This document shows, piece after piece, positions 53,399 through 62,266 of a DNA stretch of 64,000 nucleotides (the stretch's first letter is position 1; each line of letters opens with the position of its first letter). Under the pieces are notes generated by a model. That model had not been told where the DNA came from. It ran no database searches and saw only the letters and a list, made by a program, of their open reading frames with translations. Source of the DNA: Candidatus Nitrospira nitrosa. GTDB taxonomy: Bacteria > Nitrospirota > Nitrospiria > Nitrospirales > Nitrospiraceae. The stretch covers positions 186,001 to 250,000 of the forward strand of contig NZ_CZQA01000008.1 in the NCBI RefSeq assembly GCF_001458735.1, written 5' to 3'. Made by a program: the position numbers and the translations under genes.

Positions 53399-55201
53399 AT
53401 GGCCGGAACGCCCACGACACAACGTATCACCAGACGCAAACGTATGAAATTTCCTGACCGATGGGACCTGACGCAGCTGGTCAATGACCCAGCGACCGAT
53501 ATCGACGCCCAGTTGGCTGATCTGGAATCGAAGGTTGCACAAATAGAAGCCGCACGATCGACGCTGACCCCTTCTATGTCCAGCCAAGATCTTCTCACGC
53601 TGCTCCATCTCAGCGAGAAGATCGCGCAAGGTGCCTCACGGCTCGGGGCCTATGCCTATCTACGGTTTTCCGAAAACACAAAAAACGCCGAGGCACGTTC
53701 CCTCAAGACGCGGGTGGAAGAGCAACTGACAGAGCTCACAAATCGGCTGCTTTTTTTCGAACTCTGGTGGCAAAGCGTGGACGACGCCAATGCGGCACGT
53801 CTGATGGCGGACGCGGGTGACCTCCGCTATCACTTGGAAACCATCCGGCGTTTCAAGCCACATACCCTGTCCGAACCGGAAGAAAAGATCCTCAACCTCA
53901 AAAACGTCACCGGCCGAAGCGCGGTCCACACCCTCTACGACCTTGTGACCAACGGACTCACGTTCACCATGACCGTCGGCGGGAAGAAAAAGACGGTCAA
54001 TCGGGAAGAGCTGATGACCTACGTGCGAAACCCGAAGGCCCCTGTCCGTCAGGCCGCCTATCAAGAGCTCTATCGCGTTTTTGCAACCCAGCGCGACTTG
54101 TTGGGAGAGATCTACAAAACGCTCGTGAACGATCTGAAATCCGAAAACCTCGGACTTCGCAGTTTTCCTTCTCCCATTGCCAGTCGCAACCTCAGCAATG
54201 ACGTGCCAGACCAGGCCGTCGACGTCCTGCTGGCGTCCTGCGCGAAGAACGCCGACATCTTTCAGACCTATTTCAAATTGAAAGCCAAGATCTGCAAAAT
54301 TAAGTCGATGAGCCGATACCATCTGTACGCGCCGCACCGGACAGAAACCCAAAAGTACCAGTACGCTGATGCCATCACGATGGTGCTCGACGCCTATCGG
54401 GGCTTTTCGCCTCGTCTGGCTGATTTGGCCGAGCAGGTGTTCCGCGATCGACATATCGACGCCCCAACACGCCCCGGCAAACTAGGTGGGGCCTACTGTT
54501 ACAGCATCGTTCCAGGCATGACCCCCTATGTCATGCTGAACTACACAGGGGAAGCCCGAGACATCGCGACGATGGCCCATGAACTCGGCCACGCTGTCCA
54601 TGGCATGCTGGCCAAGGACCATTCCACTTTCACCTTCCATTCAACTCTCCCCTTGGCGGAAACCGCATCCGTCTTCGGGGAACGCATTCTCTCCGATGCT
54701 CTGATGTCCCAGGAACGGAACAAGGCTGTTCAACAGGGACTTCTGTTAGGCCAATTGGACGATATTTACGCCACCGTGCTGCGGCAAGCCTACTTCGTTC
54801 GATTCGAAAAGCTTGCCCATCAGATGATTGCGGACGGCGCAACGGCTGAGCAATTGGCCAAGGCCTACGGCCAAGAACTGCGGCAACAGTTTGGAAAGGC
54901 CGTAAAGGTACCGGATGAATTTCAATGGGAGTGGCTGACTATTCCTCATATTTTTGCCAGCCCGTTCTATTGTTATGCCTATAGCTTTGGAAACTTACTC
55001 GTGCTGGCACTGTACCGCATGTACAAGGAACAGGGAACCTCGTTCGTGCCCAAGTATCTGGATCTCCTGGCTACCGGGGGCTCGCAGTCACCGCAGCAGA
55101 TCCTATCCACCGTCGGCGTCGATATGACGTCAGAAGCCTTCTGGCAATCGGGGTTCGATACGATCCGGGAGATGGTGGAACAGCTGGAAGAAACGATGTG
55201 A
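53399..55201 (+). CDS. pepF: M3-family oligoendopeptidase F
   Basis: PepF is a cytoplasmic zinc peptidase that breaks down oligopeptides. The 600-residue product has the M3 motif HELGHAVHG (H394, E395, H398) followed by the downstream glutamate in LPLAETASVFGE, and the C-terminal YAYSFGNLLVLALY segment. ATG at 53399 has AAGGAG six bases upstream; a frame reaching back to 53228 is not supported. In this window it is another route for disposal of peptides, including those released by the proteasome; that link is only inference. Confidence 0.95.
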   Translation: MAGTPTTQRITRRKRMKFPDRWDLTQLVNDPATDIDAQLADLESKVAQIEAARSTLTPSMSSQDLLTLLHLSEKIAQGASRLGAYAYLRFSENTKNAEARSLKTRVEEQLTELTNRLLFFELWWQSVDDANAARLMADAGDLRYHLETIRRFKPHTLSEPEEKILNLKNVTGRSAVHTLYDLVTNGLTFTMTVGGKKKTVNREELMTYVRNPKAPVRQAAYQELYRVFATQRDLLGEIYKTLVNDLKSENLGLRSFPSPIASRNLSNDVPDQAVDVLLASCAKNADIFQTYFKLKAKICKIKSMSRYHLYAPHRTETQKYQYADAITMVLDAYRGFSPRLADLAEQVFRDRHIDAPTRPGKLGGAYCYSIVPGMTPYVMLNYTGEARDIATMAHELGHAVHGMLAKDHSTFTFHSTLPLAETASVFGERILSDALMSQERNKAVQQGLLLGQLDDIYATVLRQAYFVRFEKLAHQMIADGATAEQLAKAYGQELRQQFGKAVKVPDEFQWEWLTIPHIFASPFYCYAYSFGNLLVLALYRMYKEQGTSFVPKYLDLLATGGSQSPQQILSTVGVDMTSEAFWQSGFDTIREMVEQLEETM

Positions 55202-55231
55202 GCCGCGGGATTGGTGGTGACAGAAATGGGC

Positions 55232-55828
55232 TCATCCGTCGGGTGAGGAGGAGGAGTGACGACTGGTTAGAGTAGTTATGTCATTCTCCCGTAACACACG
55301 CCATTCACCTGAGCTGAGATTGCCGAGTCGAACCGGCCCGATAGCAATGCGCACCAACCGCAAGGTGGGATGACCGACTGCCGCCGTCATGCGACGAACC
55401 TGCCGATTCATCCCTTCGTGGATCGTAATTTCCAGCCAGGCGGTTGGAACGTTTTTCCGAAATCTGATAGGCACTGGCCGCTCGGGTAGCACTGGTTCAT
55501 TGGGCAATAGTACAACCTGTGCCGGCCTTGTTCGTTTTCCAGCAAGCACCACTCCTTGGGAGAGTTGCGTAATTGCTTGTTCAGCAGGGATCCGTTCAAC
55601 CTGCACCAAGTAGACTTTTGGTAGCTTATGCTGAGGGTCCGTAATCCGATGGGCGAGAACGCCATCCGATGTCAAAATCATCAATCCCTCGCTGTCCTGA
55701 TCGAGACGCCCCGCCGCATAGACATCAGGTATGCTGACATAGTCCGCCAACGTCGGCCTTCCTTCCGGGTCGGTGAAGCACGGCAACACCCCATAGGGTT
55801 TATTGAATGCGATGGTGCGGACAGACAT
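55232..55828 (-). CDS. RsuA/RluE-type pseudouridine synthase
   Basis: The 198-residue protein has the catalytic motif GRLDQDSEGLMILTSDG (D near residue 43), with LPKVYLVQV and the closing HEGMNRQVRRMTAAVGHPTLRLVRI. It lacks the S4 domain that RsuA and RluB carry at the N-terminus, so it is RluE-like; RluE modifies U2457 of 23S rRNA in E. coli. ATG at 55828 has a GAGG site. It is convergent with pepF. Confidence 0.9.
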   Translation of the reverse strand: MSVRTIAFNKPYGVLPCFTDPEGRPTLADYVSIPDVYAAGRLDQDSEGLMILTSDGVLAHRITDPQHKLPKVYLVQVERIPAEQAITQLSQGVVLAGKRTRPAQVVLLPNEPVLPERPVPIRFRKNVPTAWLEITIHEGMNRQVRRMTAAVGHPTLRLVRIAIGPVRLGNLSSGEWRVLRENDITTLTSRHSSSSPDG

Positions 55829-56004
55829 GCTCACCTCGAGCGCTACGCTGATCGTTTAACCCCACCTGCTATCCATTTCCAACCAGCAAGAAGCGGAAAT
55901 GGACACCAAGTAGGCCTCCAGTAGAGCGTTTTGCATGAGTTGACAGAATACCCACCATCTGGCATACTGAGAATGCTTCTCATAATCGCAGAAGGGAGAA
56001 TTCC

Positions 56005-56202
56005 ATGTACATGTGCTTGTGCAAAGGAATCACCGAGTCAGAAGTCCGAGCAGCGGGACGGGCCGGAATCGTGACGGCCAACCAGCTCAAAACCAAGTTT
56101 GACCTGAAGTGTCACGGCTGTTGCGGGCGCTGCGCCAAGAACATCCATGAATTCATCGAGGTCGCCGTTCAAGGAACTGGAGCCTCTTGCCCAAGACAAT
56201 AG
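56005..56202 (+). CDS. BFD-type [2Fe-2S] ferredoxin
   Basis: The 65-residue protein has four cysteines in the BFD arrangement: C4 and C6 in MYMCLCKG, and CHGCCGRC at residues 36-43. Bfd delivers electrons to bacterioferritin to release stored iron; other members serve nitrite reductases or sulfite reductases. No bacterioferritin gene is adjacent. The start has an AGGGAG-like site. A candidate terminator follows. Confidence 0.9.
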   Translation: MYMCLCKGITESEVRAAGRAGIVTANQLKTKFDLKCHGCCGRCAKNIHEFIEVAVQGTGASCPRQ

Positions 56203-56291
56203 CCCTGGATTTCCCCTGAATCCTCACCCAAATATTCGCGACCTCAGCGCGTAAGGCTTTCCCTTCAGGTAACTTCCCTTCCGATTGTTTG

Positions 56292-56319
56292 ACCATCGTT
56301 GTCGACGGGATGGTTTTTT
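56292..56319 (+). terminator. Rho-independent terminator after the BFD gene
   Basis: ACCATC and GATGGT pair around a short bulged inner stem, followed by a run of Ts (TTTTTT, 56314-56319) on the plus strand. It is 90 bases after the BFD stop. Confidence 0.6.
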
Positions 56320-56331
56320 ACAAGAACCAGC

Positions 56332-56997
56332 TTACTTAGAAGAGGCGCTGCGGATCAGTGTAGCTACATCTGCGACTCGCTGGCCCAGAGCCCTTGCATC
56401 GGCAAGTTCCTGCTTGTCAATCCCCGGACTGTCGCCTTCTGTCGTGGCGGATGCGCCGAATGCACCCCCACCGCTCACCACGATCATCTGATTGCCCAGC
56501 ATGGCAGCAAGAATCGTCAGCATCGTGACTTCCTTGCCACTGGAGACTTGTCCGCCGGTCGCAAACGCCGCACCGACTTTGTTTTTCATTTTGAACTCAG
56601 GAAACACCCCGAACTTGAACTGCCAATTATCGAAAAAGGTCTTGACCTCTCCTGACATGTTGGACCAGTAGACCGGTGACCCGACGATCACCGCATCGGA
56701 AGAGAACAGATCTTCCGCCGTCACCAGGCTGACACGTTTGAGGACCACCACAGTATTCGGCACAGACTGAGCCCCCACAACGACCGCCTCTGCCATCCGT
56801 TCCGTATGGCCGGAAAGAGAGTGATAGGTCACGAGAATCTTTACGACCGGAGAGGCCTCGTCCGCCCAAGACCATGAGGCGCAGCCGGTAGAGAGAGTGA
56901 AGAGCAGCAGAGCGATGGCAATGAAAGACAGAGGGGAGGCTGAAGAGGAACGTTGCGTGTAGAGTGCCGCCACGAGGTGATGGTCCAGATAGAACAA
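56332..56997 (-). CDS. Exported flavodoxin-like (WrbA-type) protein
   Basis: The 221-residue protein has a hydrophobic leader ending in LSTGCASW (C39), similar to a lipoprotein signal, and then a flavodoxin/NAD(P)H-quinone oxidoreductase domain: ILVTYHSLSGHTERMAEA (FMN phosphate loop), SPVYWSNMSGEVKTFFDNW and TGGQVSSGKE. Flavodoxins are usually cytoplasmic, so a lipid-anchored or secreted copy is unusual. The lipobox -3 residue is Ser, not typical, so an ordinary signal peptide is possible. It follows the zinc-ribbon gene by 11 bases. Confidence 0.8.
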   Translation of the reverse strand: MFYLDHHLVAALYTQRSSSASPLSFIAIALLLFTLSTGCASWSWADEASPVVKILVTYHSLSGHTERMAEAVVVGAQSVPNTVVVLKRVSLVTAEDLFSSDAVIVGSPVYWSNMSGEVKTFFDNWQFKFGVFPEFKMKNKVGAAFATGGQVSSGKEVTMLTILAAMLGNQMIVVSGGGAFGASATTEGDSPGIDKQELADARALGQRVADVATLIRSASSK

Positions 56998-57008
56998 CGG
57001 TCAGAGGG

Positions 57009-57194
57009 TCAGTGCCGGAATGTCTCTTCCTCCATATGCTCTTCCACCGACACTTCGGTCAGCGTTCCACGATAGGTACAGCGATGACATCGAATCCGCC
57101 ACTCTTCGATCCATTTCTCCTGAACATAGGACTGGCGACATCCAGGGCACACAAACACGCCTTTTTTGTACAACACCCGCCGCTTCTCTTGCAT
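57009..57194 (-). CDS. Small zinc-ribbon protein
   Basis: Starting at ATG 57194 (GAGGAACCT just upstream), the 61-residue protein has CPGC and CHRC separated by 15 residues, a zinc ribbon. The C-terminus is acidic with two histidines (EEHMEEETFRH). Its role is unknown. It begins 11 bases upstream of the exported flavodoxin gene, suggesting co-transcription. Longer frames from 57275 or 57333 lack a ribosome-binding site. Confidence 0.7.
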   Translation of the reverse strand: MQEKRRVLYKKGVFVCPGCRQSYVQEKWIEEWRIRCHRCTYRGTLTEVSVEEHMEEETFRH

Positions 57195-57324
57195 AGGTTC
57201 CTCGCTTGATTCGATTGGAGAATCGCACAAGACACGAGAAGATTGCAACATGATGGTAGCCAGTACTACGCTCACAAAAACAGCCTTCTTGACTGGAGAA
57301 GGTTGCGATCATTAGGATGCCCTG

Positions 57325-57801
57325 ATGCGCCAAAAACTCTCAGTTTGGCTTGCTCTTTCTATCGTCACCGCCGGTGGACTCCTTGTCAGTGACAGAGAGG
57401 CAGCTCGCGCCGCGGGATCCGATCTGGTTTCCATTCAAACGCCATCGGGAATCACGCTCAAGGCCGAAGTCGCCGACACGCCGTTAAAGCGCTCGGTGGG
57501 GCTGATGTATCGAGACCATCTCAAAAAAGATCACGGCATGCTGTTTTTCTTTGGCCAGCCCCAGGCCTGGAACTTCTGGATGAAGAACACCAAGATCGCG
57601 CTCGACCTCATCTGGATCGACGGGAAGAAACGTGTGACGCACATCGAGCGCAACGTGCCCATTTGCACGAAGAGTGATGACTCCTGCCCGCAGTATCGCC
57701 CGAATAGTGATGACGCGGTGTACGTCCTTGAGATTGCTGGAGGAACGGTTGACGGATATAAGATCGAAAAAGGATCAAAATTGCAGTTCGGCCAGCCCTA
57801 A
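57325..57801 (+). CDS. Secreted DUF192 protein
   Basis: The 158-residue protein has a signal peptide (cut near ARAAG, residue 30) and the DUF192 core: EVADTPLKRSVGLMYRDHLKKDHGMLFFF, WNFWMKNTKIALDLIWID and VPICTKSDDSCPQY. It should form a small exported beta-barrel, function unknown. It is convergent with the rel gene. Confidence 0.92.
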   Translation: MRQKLSVWLALSIVTAGGLLVSDREAARAAGSDLVSIQTPSGITLKAEVADTPLKRSVGLMYRDHLKKDHGMLFFFGQPQAWNFWMKNTKIALDLIWIDGKKRVTHIERNVPICTKSDDSCPQYRPNSDDAVYVLEIAGGTVDGYKIEKGSKLQFGQP

Positions 57802-57854
57802 CGCTTCGTTCAATACCAGGCTCCCATCGCCTCCTCGACACATCTTCATCAGGA

Positions 57855-60029
57855 TTAACGCTGCCACGACCGAATTCGTCGCGTCGTAATCACGCCATCA
57901 ATCCGTTCAATGGTTTTCAAAACTCGATTCAGATGAGCCGTGTCGGCAACCTCTACAATAAAATCCAACTCGGCCTTTCGGTCTTCACGCGTGATGATTT
58001 CAGCACGACTGATATTCGCTTTACATTCAGCGATCGCCGAAGAAACATTCGCCAAAACACCCGTCCTATCTTCGGCAATGACGGCGATCTTAACCGCATG
58101 AAGGCTGGGTGCAGCGGTATCCCATTCCACCTCCACCAACCGAGCTCGGTCATAGTCCAAGGCCTCCAGATTCGGACAATCCACGGAGTGGATCGTAAGC
58201 CCCCTTCCTCGAGTGATGTAGCCTAAGATTCGATCACCGGGAACCGGATTACAACAGCGGGACAACTGCATCAGCAAATCACGTCCACCCTTAACCTGAA
58301 CACCTTGCTCTCCGTCTCGGCTGCTCAATACCTTGTGGGATGTCGAGGGTTCAGGCAAAACCGGTGTGGTCTCGGATGCCGGTGTAATCAATCGATTCAC
58401 AACCTGCGCCGTCGCAATATGCCCAAATCCAATGGCGATCGTCAGTTCATCGGTCGTCTCATATCCTTCTTGCTTGGCAACCTCAACCAATTCGCTCGAC
58501 TTCAACACTTGGGCAGGAGCTAATCCATGCCGCCGGAATTCCGTCTCCAGCAAGCGCCGACCGATCTCGAGACTCCGTTTCTGCTCCTCGGCTTTAATCC
58601 AATGTTTGATTTTTGTCTTGGCTCGCGAGGTACGGACAAACTTGAGCCAATCTTTGTGCGGCGTCTGATTCGGCGACGTCAGAATTTCAATCGTGTCGCC
58701 GCTCTCCAGCTCATATTTGAGCGGCACGATCTTGCCGTTCACCTTCGCTCCTACACAATGGTCACCGACCTCAGTATGGATCGCATAGGCAAAATCGACC
58801 GGCGTCGAATCTTTCGGCAACTCTTTGACCGTTCCCTTGGGCGTGAAGACATACACGACATCATGGAACAATTCGAGTTTGACCGAATCCATGAACTGAC
58901 GATTATCCGGCAAATCGCTTTGCCATTCGATGAACTGCCTCAGCCACCCAAAGGCTTTACTGTCCTTATCCTGGACACGCCCTTGCTCCTTATACTTCCA
59001 ATGCGCCGCAATCCCGTATTCGGCGACCCGATGCATTTCTTCCGTTCGGATCTGGAATTCGACATGCTCGCCCTTGGGCCCGACCACGGTGGTGTGGAGC
59101 GATTGATATAGATTGGATTTTGGAATGGCGATATAGTCCTTAAAACGGCCTGGCAGCGGGCGCCAGAGGGAGTGAATCACTCCCAGCAGCGCATAACAGT
59201 TCATCTTCGTATCGGTAATGATCCGCAAGGCAGTGAGATCATAGACCTCTTCGAAGGAGATCGACTGCTTGTTCATTTTTTGATAGACGCCATAGAGATG
59301 CTTCGGTCGGCCATACACCGCCCCGGACAGACCATGTTCTCCCAACGCCTTTTCGACCAGCTCCCGCACCTCTTGAATGTACTGTTGACGATCTTCATCA
59401 CGCTTTGCGACACGCACCCGTAACATCTCGTACACATCCGGCTTGAGATGTTTGAGGCAGAGATCCTCCAGTTCGTTCTTCACCCATCCGACCCCGATCC
59501 GATTAGCCAAGGGGGCATAGATCTCCAGAGTCTCTTGCGCAATCTCAAGACGCTTTCCTTCGCTGAGATGCTCCAGCGTACGCATATTATGCAGTCGGTC
59601 GGCGAGCTTAATGATCACGACGCGGATATCATCCGCCATCGACAACACCATCTTACGGAAGTTTTCGGCCTGCTTTTCCTCGGAACTCTTGAACGTGATC
59701 TTCCCGATTTTCGTAACGCCATCGACAAGATGCACCACATCCTTGCCGAACTCTCGTTGCAACTCTCCGGCTGTCGCTACCGTATCTTCCAACGTATCGT
59801 GCAGCAGCCCGGCGACGATCGCCGTCACATCGGTCTTCAATGAGGTCAGCACGCCGGCTACGGCGATGGGATGTTTGACATAGGGCTCTCCGGAACGGCG
59901 TGTCTGGCCTTCATGCGCCTTCGCAGAAAACTCGTAGGCCTTTCGCACCATCTCGAGATCAGCATCAGGCTGATACGATTGCACCCGCTCGAGCAGCTGA
60001 TCGATCGTCGTGACCGTTTCGTACATCAT
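57855..60029 (-). CDS. rel: Bifunctional (p)ppGpp synthetase/hydrolase
   Basis: The 724-residue protein sets the level of the alarmone (p)ppGpp. It has an intact HD hydrolase (KHPIAVAGVL and HDTLEDT), a synthetase domain with RFKDYIAIPKSNLYQSLHT, a TGS domain (VFTPKGTVKELPKDSTPVDFAY) and a C-terminal ACT domain (KIAVIAEDRTGVLANVSSAI). The RFKD loop is typical of bifunctional Rel/SpoT rather than RelA. It starts four bases after recJ and is probably co-transcribed with it. Confidence 0.96.
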   Translation of the reverse strand: MMYETVTTIDQLLERVQSYQPDADLEMVRKAYEFSAKAHEGQTRRSGEPYVKHPIAVAGVLTSLKTDVTAIVAGLLHDTLEDTVATAGELQREFGKDVVHLVDGVTKIGKITFKSSEEKQAENFRKMVLSMADDIRVVIIKLADRLHNMRTLEHLSEGKRLEIAQETLEIYAPLANRIGVGWVKNELEDLCLKHLKPDVYEMLRVRVAKRDEDRQQYIQEVRELVEKALGEHGLSGAVYGRPKHLYGVYQKMNKQSISFEEVYDLTALRIITDTKMNCYALLGVIHSLWRPLPGRFKDYIAIPKSNLYQSLHTTVVGPKGEHVEFQIRTEEMHRVAEYGIAAHWKYKEQGRVQDKDSKAFGWLRQFIEWQSDLPDNRQFMDSVKLELFHDVVYVFTPKGTVKELPKDSTPVDFAYAIHTEVGDHCVGAKVNGKIVPLKYELESGDTIEILTSPNQTPHKDWLKFVRTSRAKTKIKHWIKAEEQKRSLEIGRRLLETEFRRHGLAPAQVLKSSELVEVAKQEGYETTDELTIAIGFGHIATAQVVNRLITPASETTPVLPEPSTSHKVLSSRDGEQGVQVKGGRDLLMQLSRCCNPVPGDRILGYITRGRGLTIHSVDCPNLEALDYDRARLVEVEWDTAAPSLHAVKIAVIAEDRTGVLANVSSAIAECKANISRAEIITREDRKAELDFIVEVADTAHLNRVLKTIERIDGVITTRRIRSWQR

Positions 60030-60032
60030 CGG

Positions 60033-61757
60033 TTACTCGATTCCCGCCGCCCGTATGTCTCGAATGCGCAATTGGATTCGGTCATGACCGTTCCAGTGAT
60101 TGAGCTCCGGCGTAAATGCGACGTCGATCGGCGTCTTGAGCGATAATCCCTGTTCTTCGAGGGACTTCATTCCGAATCCGATACTATCAAACGGCACCGA
60201 TCTTCCCTGCCGAACCGTCATCTTCAAATGTTTCTCCCCCACGACGCGAGCTTGCAGGACGTTCAATCCCCTCACGGCGAAGGTCGGCTCTGGATTGCCC
60301 GCGCCGAACGGGTGCAGTGTTCCTATTTCTCGGATCAGCTGTAGCGTGACCTCATCCAGCTGCAGTTCGGAATCCAGATGCAACATCGGAACGGTTTGCG
60401 TACTGCACATCCACGCTTCCGCCGTCGCAGCAAACCGTTCGGCGAACTCGGGCAATCGTTCTTCTTTGATCGTCACTCCTGCTGCACTGGGATGACCTCC
60501 AAACGCGATCAGCAGGTCTCGGCATCCGGCCAATGCCTGATAGAGATCAAAACCCGGCACAGTCCTCGCTGAACCTTTGCCGATACCGTCTTCATTGATC
60601 GCAATAACGATCGTTGGACGGTGAAAGCGTTCCATGATTCGGGCAGCTACGATACCGACAACCCCAAGATGCCACTCTCGCGCATAGAGCACGATGCCTC
60701 CGGGCAACTCCCGCGCCGCAACCTGCGTCAATGCCTCATCAAGTATCGTCGCCTCAAGTTCCCGGCGCCTGTGATTCAGCTGGTCCAGCTCTTCAGCCAA
60801 CTCGTGAGCTTCCTGTTCAGACTCCGTCGTTAAAAGTCTGACTCCTTTGATCGCCTCGTCCAACCGCCCTGCGGCATTCAACCGAGGCGCGAGTTTAAAC
60901 GCGATCGTATCCGCCGCGCAGTCACGAGTCACGCCGGCGACCTGTTTCAAGGCTCGTAGGCCACAGCGTGCGCCACGCGAAATCTGCGTCAGACCTTCGC
61001 GAACAAACAGCCGATTTTCGTCCTGTAGCGGAACCACATCGGCGATGGTGGCCAGCGCCACCAAGTCCAACAAGGACTCGAGCGGCACCGAACCAGAACC
61101 ATATTTCTTCTCATACGCCTGCACCACCTTGTACGCAAGACCACCGGAACAGAGCCCATGAAACGGATATCGCGCATCCGGCCGATAGGGGTTCATCACC
61201 GCTAAAGCCGGCACCATCTCCATGTCGCTCTGATGGTGATCCGTCACGATCACATCGATCCCTAGTTGACTCGCGAGAGCGATCTCACGATGCGACGTCG
61301 TCCCGCAATCAGACGTGACCAATAGCGTGATGCCTTCCTGCGCCAGGGCTCGAACCGCATGCTCATTGAGTCCGTACCCTTCACGCAGGCGATGCGGTAT
61401 GTAGGCGCGAACCTGCGCCCCAAGATCGCGGAAAAATGACACATACACACTGGTCGCGGACATGCCGTCCACATCGTAGTCACCATAAAAACAGACGCGC
61501 TCATGCCGTTGCATAGCCTGATGCAAACGGTCAACGGCCCGCTCGATATCGGGGATCAAGAAAGGATCATGGGTTTGGAGCGGGGACATCCAGGCCACGG
61601 CCTGATCCACATTCGTCACACCCCGGTTGAGCAACAATGAAGCGGTTGCGGAAGAAATGGATAAGGCCTGCGAGAGACGGCCCCGTTGGATCGGGTCAAC
61701 TTGCCGAAAGACCCAGAGTTTAGACTTCACCTCAGCCTCCTTCTCAACCTGGGCCAT
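60033..61757 (-). CDS. recJ: Single-stranded-DNA exonuclease RecJ
   Basis: RecJ degrades single-stranded DNA 5' to 3' in recombination and repair. The 574-residue product has the DHH phosphoesterase motifs: CFYGDYDVDGMSATSVYV, VTSDCGT, VTDHHQSD, PRLNAAGRLDEAI, the DHHA1 segment (VGIVAARIMERFHRPTIVI, GKGSARTVPGFDLYQ, FGGHPSAAGV) and a C-terminal OB-like part (LQARVVGEKHLKMTV). Length and architecture are normal. It precedes rel on the same strand. Confidence 0.96.
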   Translation of the reverse strand: MAQVEKEAEVKSKLWVFRQVDPIQRGRLSQALSISSATASLLLNRGVTNVDQAVAWMSPLQTHDPFLIPDIERAVDRLHQAMQRHERVCFYGDYDVDGMSATSVYVSFFRDLGAQVRAYIPHRLREGYGLNEHAVRALAQEGITLLVTSDCGTTSHREIALASQLGIDVIVTDHHQSDMEMVPALAVMNPYRPDARYPFHGLCSGGLAYKVVQAYEKKYGSGSVPLESLLDLVALATIADVVPLQDENRLFVREGLTQISRGARCGLRALKQVAGVTRDCAADTIAFKLAPRLNAAGRLDEAIKGVRLLTTESEQEAHELAEELDQLNHRRRELEATILDEALTQVAARELPGGIVLYAREWHLGVVGIVAARIMERFHRPTIVIAINEDGIGKGSARTVPGFDLYQALAGCRDLLIAFGGHPSAAGVTIKEERLPEFAERFAATAEAWMCSTQTVPMLHLDSELQLDEVTLQLIREIGTLHPFGAGNPEPTFAVRGLNVLQARVVGEKHLKMTVRQGRSVPFDSIGFGMKSLEEQGLSLKTPIDVAFTPELNHWNGHDRIQLRIRDIRAAGIE

Positions 61758-61899
61758 AGGACGATTTTGGACAAGCCACTCAGGAAAACCAGCCAGACTC
61801 TAATAAGTCACTGCTTCTTTGTCAAACAACACAGTGAGGAGAATACCGACGGGGTATCATCTAAGAGGGAATCAAAGAGATGCGAAGGGAATCAAGCGC

Positions 61900-62097
61900 T
61901 TATTCGCCTCCTTTTTGTACATAGTTCTTCACAAATTCCTCAGCGTTCTTTTCGAGCACATCGTCAATTTCATCCACCAGCTTATCGATATCTTCTTTCA
62001 GCTTCTTCCCGGTCTCCACGACCTTCGGGTTGGCTTTGACCTCTTCCTTGCTTTGTGGTTCGCGTCTCGGCTCTTGCTTTCGTTCTTGCTTTTCCAT
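61900..62097 (-). CDS. pup: Prokaryotic ubiquitin-like protein Pup
   Basis: The 65-residue protein is Pup. The C-terminal half, with LVDEIDDVLEKNAEEFV and YVQKGGE, aligns almost residue for residue with mycobacterial Pup (DEIDDVLEENAEDFVRAYVQKGGQ). The N-terminal half is charged and disordered, as expected for the part that starts unfolding in Arc. The last residue is Glu, so it is ready for PafA without deamidation. ATG at 62097 follows AGGAGGT by six bases; an in-frame ATG at 62115 would overlap that site. It lies between recJ and hppA, about 46 kb from the proteasome genes. Confidence 0.95.
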   Translation of the reverse strand: MEKQERKQEPRREPQSKEEVKANPKVVETGKKLKEDIDKLVDEIDDVLEKNAEEFVKNYVQKGGE

Positions 62098-62161
62098 TCG
62101 AGCACCTCCTGTCATCCAGGGAAATCCTCGCGGTCAGCTCGCAACTACCTGATATACATGC

Positions 62162-62191
62162 ACCTTACTCTAGGGAACGGAAACCCGTCAA
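62162..62191 (-). promoter_or_regulatory. Candidate pup promoter
   Basis: TTGACG (62191-62186) and TAAGGT (62167-62162) are 18 bases apart. Transcription would start near 62155, about 58 bases before pup. It lies just after the hppA terminator, so pup should be transcribed on its own. Confidence 0.4.
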
Positions 62192-62211
62192 GGCAAGGGC
62201 AGAAACGAAAA

Positions 62212-62239
62212 GCGCCGTTTCCCATCCGGGAAACGGCGC
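62212..62239 (-). terminator. Rho-independent terminator of hppA
   Basis: GCGCCGTTTCCC and GGGAAACGGCGC form a perfect 12-bp stem with a 4-base loop, followed on the minus strand by TTTTCGTTTCT. It is 27 bases after the hppA stop and separates it from pup. Confidence 0.9.
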
Positions 62240-62266
62240 GTCACTCACTCCATCTCGAATCTTCTA

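Noticed and set aside
57001-57333. 110-codon minus-strand frame overlapping the zinc-ribbon gene
   Set aside because: It is in another frame from the CPGC/CHRC protein, which has a good ribosome-binding site and a recognisable zinc ribbon.
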